5,556 nt of DNA. It comes from Alphaproteobacteria bacterium. GTDB lineage: Bacteria; Pseudomonadota; Alphaproteobacteria; Elsterales; Elsteraceae. The notes under the pieces are model-generated. The model was not told the origin of the DNA, searched no databases, and saw nothing but the letters and a program-made list of their open reading frames with translations. Positions 1 to 5,556 of the stretch are shown piece by piece (position 1 is the stretch's first letter; each line of letters opens with the position of its first letter). The stretch spans positions 1 through 5,556 of the forward strand of contig JAAFHH010000240.1 of assembly GCA_013297545.1 (NCBI GenBank). Reading direction: 5' to 3'. The position numbers were made by a program, and so were the translations under genes.

Positions 1-1
1 C

Positions 2-685
2 CGGTTCGTGCCCGATCTCACGGCGATCGACACGGCGGTTGGCTATGCCCAAAACGCGCTGGCCGGGCACCGCAAGCCGGTGCTGTTGGCCGATGTGGCG
101 GACAATCCCGGTGGCGGTGGGCGCGACAATACCATCTGGATCCTGCAGGCGATGATCCAAGCCGGGGTGCGCGGCGCCGTGTTCGGCCTGCACATCGACC
201 CGAAGCTGGCCGAGGAATGCCAGCAGCGCGTCATCGGCAAATCCTTCCTCGCAACCTTAAACCGCCAAGGCAATGTCGGCTTCACCCGTCGGATGCAGAC
301 CGATGCCAAGGTGATTGCGCGGCACGACGGTACCCTGATCGGGTCCCCAGGCAGCATCTATGCTGGCCGCACGCTCGCGCTCGGGCCGATGGCGGCGCTG
401 GAGATCGAGGGCAACATCGTGTGCGTCGCGTCCTCGCGCCAGCAGTGCGCCGATCCGCAATTCCTCACGTGCCTCGGTGTTGATCTCACGGCAGCGAAGG
501 TGGTGGTGGTGAAAAGCCGCGGCCACTTCCGTGCTGGCTTCGCGCCCTTTTTCGAGCCGAGCCAGATTGTTGAAGTCGACGCACCCGGCCTCACCTCGCC
601 GGTGTTGTCACGCTTCGACTTTGTGCGTCTGCCGCGCCCGGTGTTCCCGCTCGACAGCGACACTGCCTGGCAGGTGCCGCTGTAG
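2..685 (+). CDS. MlrC-like M81 family metallopeptidase, C-terminal part (5' end outside window)
   Basis: The frame is open to the left edge, so the GTG at 8 is an internal codon and the gene begins upstream. The visible 227 residues match the MlrC C-terminal domain. Near the start is the motif LADVADNPGGGGRDNT, which is the family hallmark, followed by helices (ILQAMIQAGV) and a GLHIDP segment. Near the end come VVVVKSRGHFRAGFAPFF, VEVDAPG and the RLPRPVFPLD tail, all in the usual order, and the natural stop is TAG at 683-685. MlrC was named for the enzyme that completes microcystin breakdown in Sphingomonas. Most homologues have unknown substrates and often sit beside peptide ABC transporters. 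The N-terminal domain, which carries most of the presumed metal ligands, is not in the window, so activity cannot be judged. The gene converges on the glycosyltransferase gene at 686 with no spacer. The family call is firm; the substrate is unknown. Confidence 0.9.
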   Translation, partial: RFVPDLTAIDTAVGYAQNALAGHRKPVLLADVADNPGGGGRDNTIWILQAMIQAGVRGAVFGLHIDPKLAEECQQRVIGKSFLATLNRQGNVGFTRRMQTDAKVIARHDGTLIGSPGSIYAGRTLALGPMAALEIEGNIVCVASSRQQCADPQFLTCLGVDLTAAKVVVVKSRGHFRAGFAPFFEPSQIVEVDAPGLTSPVLSRFDFVRLPRPVFPLDSDTAWQVPL

Positions 686-2137
686 TCAGCGCGGGCGCTC
701 GGGACCGTTGGCGATCCGGACCAGGAGATCGCAGAGCTCAGCGCCAAAAGCAGCCGTGTCGACCAGGCGGGAGGACGCGACCCGGTCTCGCAATCCAGCG
801 CGCAAGGCCGCCAATCCGTCGAGATCGCCTGCGGCCGCGACAGCGCGATCGACAAAGGCGTCGAAATCGGGTGCCGCCCAGTCCGTCAGCCCGATCTGCG
901 CCAGCATCAAGAGGGTCATCCGGCCGATGGCATAGTCGCTCGGACAGGTTAATACGGGAACACCCTGCCACAGGCTTTCGAACGAGGTCAGGCCGCCGTT
1001 GAACCACAAGGGATCCAGCGAGATGTCGACCATCGCGTAGCGCGCCAGAAATTCCTCCCGGCCAGGAGCGTCGGTCATCACATCGACCCGGTCGCGTGCG
1101 ACCCCGACCTCAGCCATCAGCGTTTCAAGGCGAGAGCGATGGTAGTCTTGCTCTAGCAATACGTTGCTGATCAGCAACCGGGCGGTCGGCAGGCGGTCCA
1201 GGACATCGCGCCATAGTTCAGCAAATGGGCGATTGATCTTGGTCGGTCGGTTAAAGCAGCCGAACGTAACATAGCCATTGATGCGGGCCGGCAGTGGGGT
1301 CACGGGTTGTGCATGCGGCAATGGGCCGAACACAACACTGCATGTCATGCGTTCAACCCGCTCCCAAACCAAAGCATCATGGGTCGGGGGAGCCATGATT
1401 GGATCAAGTATAGCAAAATCAAAGACTTCTGGCCCCCAGGTCGGATAGGCGTGAAACAGCGTGCCTTGAAACCGAGCAGGCCGCTGGGCAAACAATTTCC
1501 AGACGTCGTCTGTCTCTCGTTTTGCAGTAGCAACTTGGGGGGATATTCCCAAAATGGACAATAGTATATCTAAGCCATCGGCGGTTACTTCGCGAATTGC
1601 CTGATCGTAGCGGTCGATACGACGAACTGAGATTTTATTCTGGGCAAGTGCTGTTGGAAGTACAGCATCGCCGTCCAGATATAAAACTAGGTCAATCAAT
1701 TCTCGATTCAATGATTGAATTAGTGCTATGATATTATCAACAAAAGCATTTTCATAGCTAAAGTATTTCAATCCAATGATTCCAACGCGGATACGTTGAC
1801 CGCCTCGGCGCTTGATTGCGTGCAATTGCTGCGTCTTGCGCCAGGGTATGACTTGTATTCGATGCCATTCTTCAATCCACCGCCGGTGAGCAACTGGATC
1901 CGGGATATCGCTGTGTAACGAAGTCCATATCATCGCTTTTATCAATTCTTCTTTATCTTGTTGTATTAAATGACTTTCGATGAGAGCAAAAACAGAAGCC
2001 ATGCCAATGTAGTTTTGAAATGACGAATATTCTGAAATTGCGTTAAATCCTTCTGATATTGCGTGATCAATACCAGAAGCGGACACGAGTTCGGCAAATA
2101 TTTTGGAATGCTGTTCAATCGGACTAACAAAAAACAT
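686..2137 (-). CDS. GT41 (SPINDLY/OGT-like) glycosyltransferase without TPR repeats, downstream copy
   Basis: This 483-residue protein carries a GT41-type catalytic region. Visible landmarks are RIRVGIIG (about 115-122, start of the first Rossmann half), QRPARFQ and HAYPTWG (about 218-235, the place of the usual RPAP...GYPGTTG motif), FGCFNRPTKI with Lys300 (matching the UDP-contacting Lys of human OGT), DISLDPLWFNGGLTSFESLW (about 371-390) and a C-terminal SRLVD...F..EL helix. Residues 1-110 are predicted helical. They contain KAMIWTSLH and PDPVAHRRW, the latter resembling the linker before the catalytic domain in bacterial SPINDLY proteins, but no TPR repeats are evident. The first-half HP motif seen in typical bacterial members is not evident. 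The ATG at 2137 has a modest GGGG seven bases upstream. The gene lies 214 bp behind its paralogue on the same strand and abuts the MlrC stop. GC is about 67% near the 3' end but about 28% in parts of the 5' half. It probably transfers a sugar from a nucleotide donor to a protein in the cytoplasm. That role is family knowledge; the acceptor is unknown. Confidence 0.86.
   Translation of the reverse strand: MFFVSPIEQHSKIFAELVSASGIDHAISEGFNAISEYSSFQNYIGMASVFALIESHLIQQDKEELIKAMIWTSLHSDIPDPVAHRRWIEEWHRIQVIPWRKTQQLHAIKRRGGQRIRVGIIGLKYFSYENAFVDNIIALIQSLNRELIDLVLYLDGDAVLPTALAQNKISVRRIDRYDQAIREVTADGLDILLSILGISPQVATAKRETDDVWKLFAQRPARFQGTLFHAYPTWGPEVFDFAILDPIMAPPTHDALVWERVERMTCSVVFGPLPHAQPVTPLPARINGYVTFGCFNRPTKINRPFAELWRDVLDRLPTARLLISNVLLEQDYHRSRLETLMAEVGVARDRVDVMTDAPGREEFLARYAMVDISLDPLWFNGGLTSFESLWQGVPVLTCPSDYAIGRMTLLMLAQIGLTDWAAPDFDAFVDRAVAAAGDLDGLAALRAGLRDRVASSRLVDTAAFGAELCDLLVRIANGPERPR
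961..1047 (-). repeat. Highly conserved block shared with 2627-2713 (copy in the downstream glycosyltransferase)
   Basis: By hand comparison this 87-bp stretch matches 2627-2713, offset 1666 bp in the same orientation, with five mismatches. It includes a 38-bp perfect match (972-1009 against 2638-2675). It encodes the donor-site segment around DISLDPLWFNGGLTSF. The flanking 60-bp stretches match at only about 75-80%. Confidence 0.8.
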
Positions 2138-2351
2138 AGATCAACCCCGGTCTGTCAGTGGCTGCGGATCATCGCCTCAAAGGCGCTCCAAGCAACTATT
2201 TGGGTGCCACTGCTTGTAATTGAATATCATGGAATGGCAACAGCGAACAACACTGACGTTTTGGTCGCGCCTACAAATGTCGCTGAGCACCGCGTGGCCG
2301 GCTTGATCCGCCGCGTGCGCCCGCGACGCGCCGTGGCAGGCGGTGAGATCG
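2138..2351. other. Spacer between the tandem glycosyltransferase genes
   Basis: This 214-bp spacer has no convincing gene. On the minus strand there is a weak GGGG (2145-2148) before the downstream gene. A small five-pair stem with a CAA loop lies at 2173-2185, and a GC-rich imperfect stem (CGCGT/ACGCG) lies at 2312-2330, just past the upstream gene's stop. Neither is followed by a T-run, so no intrinsic terminator can be called and read-through from the upstream copy is plausible. Only poor -35/-10 matches were seen for a separate promoter. The spacer is long for a tight operon. Confidence 0.5.
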
Positions 2352-3803
2352 TTACCGCGGCCGTTCCGGGCCGTTGGCGATGCGCACCACGAGATCACGA
2401 AGCTCAGCGCCATAGGCTGCGGTATCAACCAGACGCGAGGTTGCGACCCGGTCTCTCAGTCCCGCACGCAGGGCCGCCAACCGGTCGAGATCGGATGCCG
2501 CTGCGACCGCGCGGTCGACATAGGCTGTGACATTGGGGGTCGCCCAGTCCGTCAGTCCGATCTGGGTCAGCATCAGCAGGGTTATGCGGCCGAGAGCATA
2601 GTCGCTTGGGCAGGTTAGGACCGGAACGCCCTGCCAGAGGCTTTCGAACGAGGTCAGGCCGCCGTTGAACCACAAAGGATCCAGCGAGATATCGACCATC
2701 GCATAGCGCGCCAAAAAGTCCGCGCGGCTGGGGATATCGGTCATCAGGTCGACCCGATCGCGCGCGACCCCAACGTCAGCCATCAGCGCTTCGATGCGGG
2801 TGCGATCCTGGTCATCTTGCAGCAAGACATTGCTCAGCAGCAGCCGAGCCGTTGGAAGGCGGAGCAGGATGTCGCGCCAGATCTCGACAAACTGCCGCTC
2901 AATCTTAGTTGGGCGATTGAAACAGCCGAAGGTGACATGGCCTCGGCTCAGTGCTGGCAGCGGCGCCACGGGCGGCGCATCCTCAAGTGCGCCGAACAAC
3001 AGACCACACGCCAGGCGCTCGACCCGCTCTGACACCAAGGCGTCGTGGGTTGGCGGACCCATGATGGGATCCAGCACCGCGAAGTCAAACATCCCCGCCC
3101 CCCAGGTCGGATAGGCGTGAAACATCATGCCCAGAAACCGCGCGGGTCGCTGAACGAACAACTGCCAAACTTGATCGAGGTCCCCCGACGGAGCGGCGGT
3201 TTGGGTGGTAACCCCCAACAAAGACAGCAGAACATCCAAGCCATCCGCCAGAATTTCGCTGGCCGCGCGGTCGAACCGGCCGATACGGCGCACAGAGATG
3301 CGGCGATTCTGGAGCCGCGGTGGCAGCTCTGAGCCGTCCGGCAAATACAACACCAGCTCAATTCCATCGCTACAAAGCGAAAGAATCAGCTCGTTTATGA
3401 GCGATGAGAAGGCGCTTTCTTTGCTCCAATACTTCAAACCAATGATACCAACACGAACTCGACTGCCACCACGACGGCGAATTGGCCGCAACTGATGCGT
3501 CGCGCGCCAGGGCTTCACTTCAATCTCATGCCATTCATCAATCCACCGTCGATGTGCGACTGGATCTGGGATAATCGCGTGAAGCGATGTCCAAATCATT
3601 GCCTTGAGAAAAGTAGTCCGTTGCGCGCTATCTAGATGTTTCTCGATGAGAGAGAATACTGATTGCATACCATCATAGTCTTGTATCGCGGAGAAAAACG
3701 AGAAATCGTGACACGCATCGTGTACGGCGCTGCCAAGGCCAACTTCCATCACCTTCTGATCAAAGATATGTCGGTGTTCTTGTGTTTTTAATTTAGATAG
3801 CAT
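2352..3803 (-). CDS. GT41 (SPINDLY/OGT-like) glycosyltransferase without TPR repeats, upstream copy
   Basis: This is a paralogue of the neighbouring gene at 686, also exactly 483 residues. It has the same landmarks at matching positions: KAMIWTSLH (67-75), PDPVAHRRW (79-87), RVRVGIIG (about 115-122), QRPARF and HAYPTWG (about 218-235), FGCFNRPTKI with Lys300, NGGLTSFESLW (380-390), and an identical tail, RIANGPERPR. A hand alignment gives about 82% identity over the last 196 residues but only 9 of 40 over the first 40. The ATG at 3803 is the chosen start, because the gap-free match with the paralogue begins there. The Shine-Dalgarno is weak (AAAGAA, seven bases away). It is the first gene of the minus-strand pair and diverges from the solute-binding protein gene, so any shared promoter for the pair should lie in 3804-4065. 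Its 5' part is near 45% GC, less AT-rich than the paralogue. The expected role is cytoplasmic protein O- or N-glycosylation from a nucleotide sugar; donor and acceptor are not deducible. Confidence 0.86.
   Translation of the reverse strand: MLSKLKTQEHRHIFDQKVMEVGLGSAVHDACHDFSFFSAIQDYDGMQSVFSLIEKHLDSAQRTTFLKAMIWTSLHAIIPDPVAHRRWIDEWHEIEVKPWRATHQLRPIRRRGGSRVRVGIIGLKYWSKESAFSSLINELILSLCSDGIELVLYLPDGSELPPRLQNRRISVRRIGRFDRAASEILADGLDVLLSLLGVTTQTAAPSGDLDQVWQLFVQRPARFLGMMFHAYPTWGAGMFDFAVLDPIMGPPTHDALVSERVERLACGLLFGALEDAPPVAPLPALSRGHVTFGCFNRPTKIERQFVEIWRDILLRLPTARLLLSNVLLQDDQDRTRIEALMADVGVARDRVDLMTDIPSRADFLARYAMVDISLDPLWFNGGLTSFESLWQGVPVLTCPSDYALGRITLLMLTQIGLTDWATPNVTAYVDRAVAAASDLDRLAALRAGLRDRVATSRLVDTAAYGAELRDLVVRIANGPERPR
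2627..2713 (-). repeat. Highly conserved block shared with 961-1047 (copy in the upstream glycosyltransferase)
   Basis: This is the partner of the block at 961-1047. All five differences between them are silent, and the encoded residues are identical. It lies inside the longer paralogous match between the two genes and stands out by its silent-site identity. Confidence 0.8.
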
Positions 3804-3874
3804 GGCATTATTCTTTAAAGCTTCGCGTCAATACAGACAGCTCAGAGATTTTTGTCATGCGCTTATTCCGACGT

Positions 3875-3886
3875 TATCGGCCGATA
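3875..3886. promoter_or_regulatory. 12-bp perfect palindrome, possible operator
   Basis: TATCGGCCGATA is its own reverse complement and lies 72 bp upstream of the minus-strand glycosyltransferase start. It sits between the two divergent genes, where a regulator could act on both. On the plus strand, TTGTCA (3852-3857) stands 17 bp before it, so the palindrome would overlap the -10 position of a weak candidate promoter. A 12-bp palindrome is short, so binding-site status is speculative. Confidence 0.25.
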
Positions 3887-4019
3887 GTATCATCACAAGC
3901 GGCGCGTCGCCACAGCAAACCGAGCGGCATCGAGAGGGGCACTGCTGCTGTCGTCGTCCCAGGCCGCACCGCCACCCTTGCCCGACTGACGCCAGCCTGT
4001 CATATCAGCCAGCCAAGGG

Positions 4020-4040
4020 GCGCGGCCTGGGGAGGCGCGC
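4020..4040 (+). promoter_or_regulatory. GC-rich stem-loop in the leader of the solute-binding protein gene
   Basis: The left arm GCGC-(g)-GCCT (4020-4028, with one bulged G at 4024) pairs with the right arm AGGC-GCGC (4033-4040) around a GGGG loop at 4029-4032. This gives eight base pairs, nearly all G-C. It ends 12 bases before the Shine-Dalgarno site. There is no T-run after it, so it does not look like an intrinsic terminator. It could affect mRNA stability or ribosome access. The structure is seen in the sequence; any function is a guess, and GC-rich DNA forms such stems by chance fairly often. Confidence 0.35.
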
Positions 4041-4052
4041 GAGCACGAACGT

Positions 4053-4059
4053 AAGGGGA
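4053..4059 (+). promoter_or_regulatory. Shine-Dalgarno site of the solute-binding protein gene
   Basis: AAGGGGA lies six bases before the ATG at 4066. It is a good match to the anti-Shine-Dalgarno sequence at good spacing, and it decides the start. It is clearly stronger than the sites before the two glycosyltransferase genes. Confidence 0.7.
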
Positions 4060-4065
4060 CACGCC

Positions 4066-5556
4066 ATGATCACGCGTCGGACATTTGGGCTGAGTGCCAC
4101 TGCAGCGGCCGCGTTGCCGGGGATTTTGGTCGCCCGGCAAGCGAGCGGGCAAACCACAGAGTTGCGCATCGGGGCGGCGGCAGCCGTCACCTCGATGGAT
4201 CCGCACTTCCACAACCTCGGCCCCAACAACATGATGCAGGGCCATTTCTTCGGCAGCCTGGTCGATCAGGACCATACCCAGAAGCTGATCCCGGCGCTGG
4301 CCGAAAGCTGGAAGACCATCAACGACACGACGTGGGAACTGAAACTGCGCCGCGGCGTAAAGTTCCACGATGGCAGTGATTTCACGGCCGAAGATGTGGT
4401 CGCGTCGTTCAAGCGCGCGCCCTCGGTGCCGAACAGCCCGTCTTCGTTCGCGGTCTACACCCGCGCGGTGCAGGAAATCCGCGTGATCGACCCGCACACC
4501 ATCCACATGATCACAGCCGCGCCCTACCCGTTGCTGCCGAACGACATTTCCAGCATCGCGATCATCTCCAAGCAGTTCGTCGACGCCACTACGGCCGACT
4601 TCAACAGCGGCCGGGCGATGGTTGGCTGCGGGCCCTACCGGTTCGTGGAATACACGCCGGGTGAGCGCGTGATCATGCAGCGCTTCGATGGCTACTACGG
4701 CGAGAAGGAACCCTGGAGCCGGGTCACCTGGCAGATGGTCACCAACGGCCAGGCACGTGTGGCCGCCATGCTGTCCAACAGCTTCGATCTGATCGACGAC
4801 GTGCCGACTCAGGACGTTGCCCGCATGAAGTCGAACCCGCAGATCAACGTGGTCTCCGCCACCTCGAACCGCGTGATCTACCTGCACATGGATCGCTCGC
4901 GTGGCGAAGGGCCGACGCCGTTTATCACCCAGAAGAACAATCAGCCGCTCGATAAGAACCCGCTGAACGACCTGCGCGTACGCCAGGCCTTGTCGATTGC
5001 GATCGACCGGCGCGGCATCACCCAGCGCGTGCTGGATGGGCTCGGCATTCCGGCCGGTCAGTTTCTGCCCGATGGCTTCTTCGGCGTTTCGCCGAACCTG
5101 CAGCCGCCGGTGTTCAACCAGAACCGGGCACGCGAACTGCTGACCCAAGCGGGCTATCCCAACGGCTTCAAGCTCACCCTGCACGGGCCGAACGATCGCT
5201 ACATCAAGTCGCCCGACGTGTTGCAGGCGATTGCCCAGATGTGGAGCCGCATTGGCATCGAAGTCGTGGTCGATGTTAGCCCCTGGGCAACCTACTCGGC
5301 GCGTGCTTCGCGCCAGGAATTCTCGATCTTTCTGGTCGGCTGGGGCTCGGGTACCGGCGAGATGTCGTCGCCGCTGCGCTCGCTGGTTGGCACGGCCAAC
5401 CCGCAAACCGGCTTTGGTGCCTCCAACCGCGGTCGCTACTCCAATCCTGCGATGGACGCGGTGTTGACCGAAGCGCTGCGCACGGTCGACGACGTCAAGC
5501 GCGACCAGCTGCTGGGGCAGGCTGCAGAGCTCGCGATCAACGACCTCGGCATCATC
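4066..5556 (+). CDS. ABC transporter substrate-binding protein, family 5 (DppA/OppA-like), Tat-exported, 3' end outside window
   Basis: An open frame of 497 codons starts at the ATG at 4066 and runs off the right edge. Family members are usually about 500-540 residues, so perhaps only tens of residues are missing. The N-terminus has a twin-arginine motif (TRRTFGL, residues 3-9), a hydrophobic stretch to about residue 23 and a likely cleavage site near ASG-Q (26-29), indicating folded export to the periplasm by Tat. The mature part shows family 5 signatures: LAESWKTINDTTWELKLRRG (78-97), VKFHDGSDFTAEDVVASF (98-115), GCGPYRF (187-193, where Thr or Ser is more usual than Cys), RVRQALSIAIDR (304-315), ARELLTQAGYPNGF (355-368) and RYSNPAMD (457-464). 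Such proteins capture peptides or other solutes for a DppBCDF-type importer, whose permease and ATPase genes would be expected to the right. The AAGGGGA at 4053-4059 supports the start. The ligand cannot be inferred. Confidence 0.93.
   Translation, partial: MITRRTFGLSATAAAALPGILVARQASGQTTELRIGAAAAVTSMDPHFHNLGPNNMMQGHFFGSLVDQDHTQKLIPALAESWKTINDTTWELKLRRGVKFHDGSDFTAEDVVASFKRAPSVPNSPSSFAVYTRAVQEIRVIDPHTIHMITAAPYPLLPNDISSIAIISKQFVDATTADFNSGRAMVGCGPYRFVEYTPGERVIMQRFDGYYGEKEPWSRVTWQMVTNGQARVAAMLSNSFDLIDDVPTQDVARMKSNPQINVVSATSNRVIYLHMDRSRGEGPTPFITQKNNQPLDKNPLNDLRVRQALSIAIDRRGITQRVLDGLGIPAGQFLPDGFFGVSPNLQPPVFNQNRARELLTQAGYPNGFKLTLHGPNDRYIKSPDVLQAIAQMWSRIGIEVVVDVSPWATYSARASRQEFSIFLVGWGSGTGEMSSPLRSLVGTANPQTGFGASNRGRYSNPAMDAVLTEALRTVDDVKRDQLLGQAAELAINDLGII

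Larger units (their letters stand above)
3804..4065. other. Divergent intergenic region between the glycosyltransferase pair and the solute-binding protein gene
   Basis: This 262-bp region should hold the promoters for both directions. It contains the palindrome at 3875-3886, the stem-loop at 4020-4040 and the Shine-Dalgarno at 4053. On the minus strand TTGACG (3826-3831) is a good -35 match, but its only partner, TAATGC (3805-3810), is 15 bp away and almost on the start codon. No promoter is called with confidence. The part near 3804 is AT-rich and the part after about 3895 is GC-rich. A 65-codon frame at 3857-4054 is not convincing as a gene. Confidence 0.55.

Noticed and set aside
358..855. 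165-codon minus-strand frame across the MlrC end and the start of the glycosyltransferase region
   Set aside because: It overlaps two genes with strong family evidence, in different frames, and its translation has no domain character.
2312..2330. GC-rich stem after the upstream glycosyltransferase as a terminator
   Set aside because: The stem has only five pairs, with a nine-base loop and no T-run on the minus strand.
2063..2530. 155-codon plus-strand frame crossing the spacer, with an internal ATG at 2232 (MATANNTDVLVAPTNVAE)
   Set aside because: Both ends lie antisense to conserved glycosyltransferase coding sequence, the C-terminal half is typical Arg-rich shadow translation, and no good ribosome site precedes it.
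686..3803. The glycosyltransferase pair as one gene split by an insertion, or as a mobile element
   Set aside because: Both copies are full length with matching starts and stops, and there are no terminal inverted repeats, transposase or target-site duplication.
3805..3831. TTGACG / TAATGC as promoter of the upstream glycosyltransferase
   Set aside because: The spacing is 15 bp and transcription would begin at about the start codon, leaving no leader.
3857..4054. 65-codon plus-strand frame in the divergent intergenic region
   Set aside because: It has no Shine-Dalgarno, a low-complexity Arg/Ala-rich composition and no recognisable motif. It ends inside the leader of the binding protein gene.
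4000..5406. 468-codon open frame on the minus strand across the solute-binding protein gene
   Set aside because: It is antisense to a gene with clear family signatures, is rich in Arg, His, Val and Gly as expected for a GC-rich shadow frame, and shows no recognisable domain.

Overview
The window looks like a piece of chromosome from a GC-rich alphaproteobacterium. Rhodospirillales or Acetobacteraceae would fit. That placement is an inference from the high GC, the codon use and the pairing of an MlrC-type protein with a Tat-exported peptide-type binding protein. There is no rRNA or other marker to confirm it. No tRNA, rRNA, CRISPR array, insertion sequence or integrase gene was seen.

Layout: (1) Positions 2-685, plus strand, hold the C-terminal half of an MlrC-like (M81 family) protein that enters from the left edge. 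(2) Positions 686-3803, minus strand, hold two tandem paralogous genes of exactly 483 codons each, separated by 214 bp. Both encode short glycosyltransferases of the GT41 (SPINDLY / O-GlcNAc transferase-like) family without recognisable TPR repeats. The downstream copy ends directly against the MlrC stop codon, with no base between them. (3) Positions 3804-4065 are a divergent intergenic region containing a 12-bp perfect palindrome, a GC-rich stem-loop and a good ribosome binding site. (4) From 4066 to the right edge, plus strand, runs a family 5 (DppA/OppA-like) solute-binding protein with a twin-arginine signal peptide. It is cut off by the window end.

MlrC-like proteins are often encoded beside dipeptide-type ABC transporters, so the outer two genes probably belong to one uptake and catabolism locus. 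The inverted glycosyltransferase pair then looks like an accessory insertion into it. The pair is the most interesting part. The two proteins align without gaps at the N-terminus and over the C-terminal 196 residues, and the motifs between them fall at matching positions. They are only about 22% identical over the first 40 residues but about 82% identical over the last 196. Silent-site identity is patchy, suggesting gene conversion, and the 5' half of one copy is strikingly AT-rich. Several motifs usual in GT41 active sites are altered. This fits a pair of protein glycosyltransferases (or related enzymes) with a shared donor-binding core and different N-terminal recognition parts, but no substrate can be read from the sequence.
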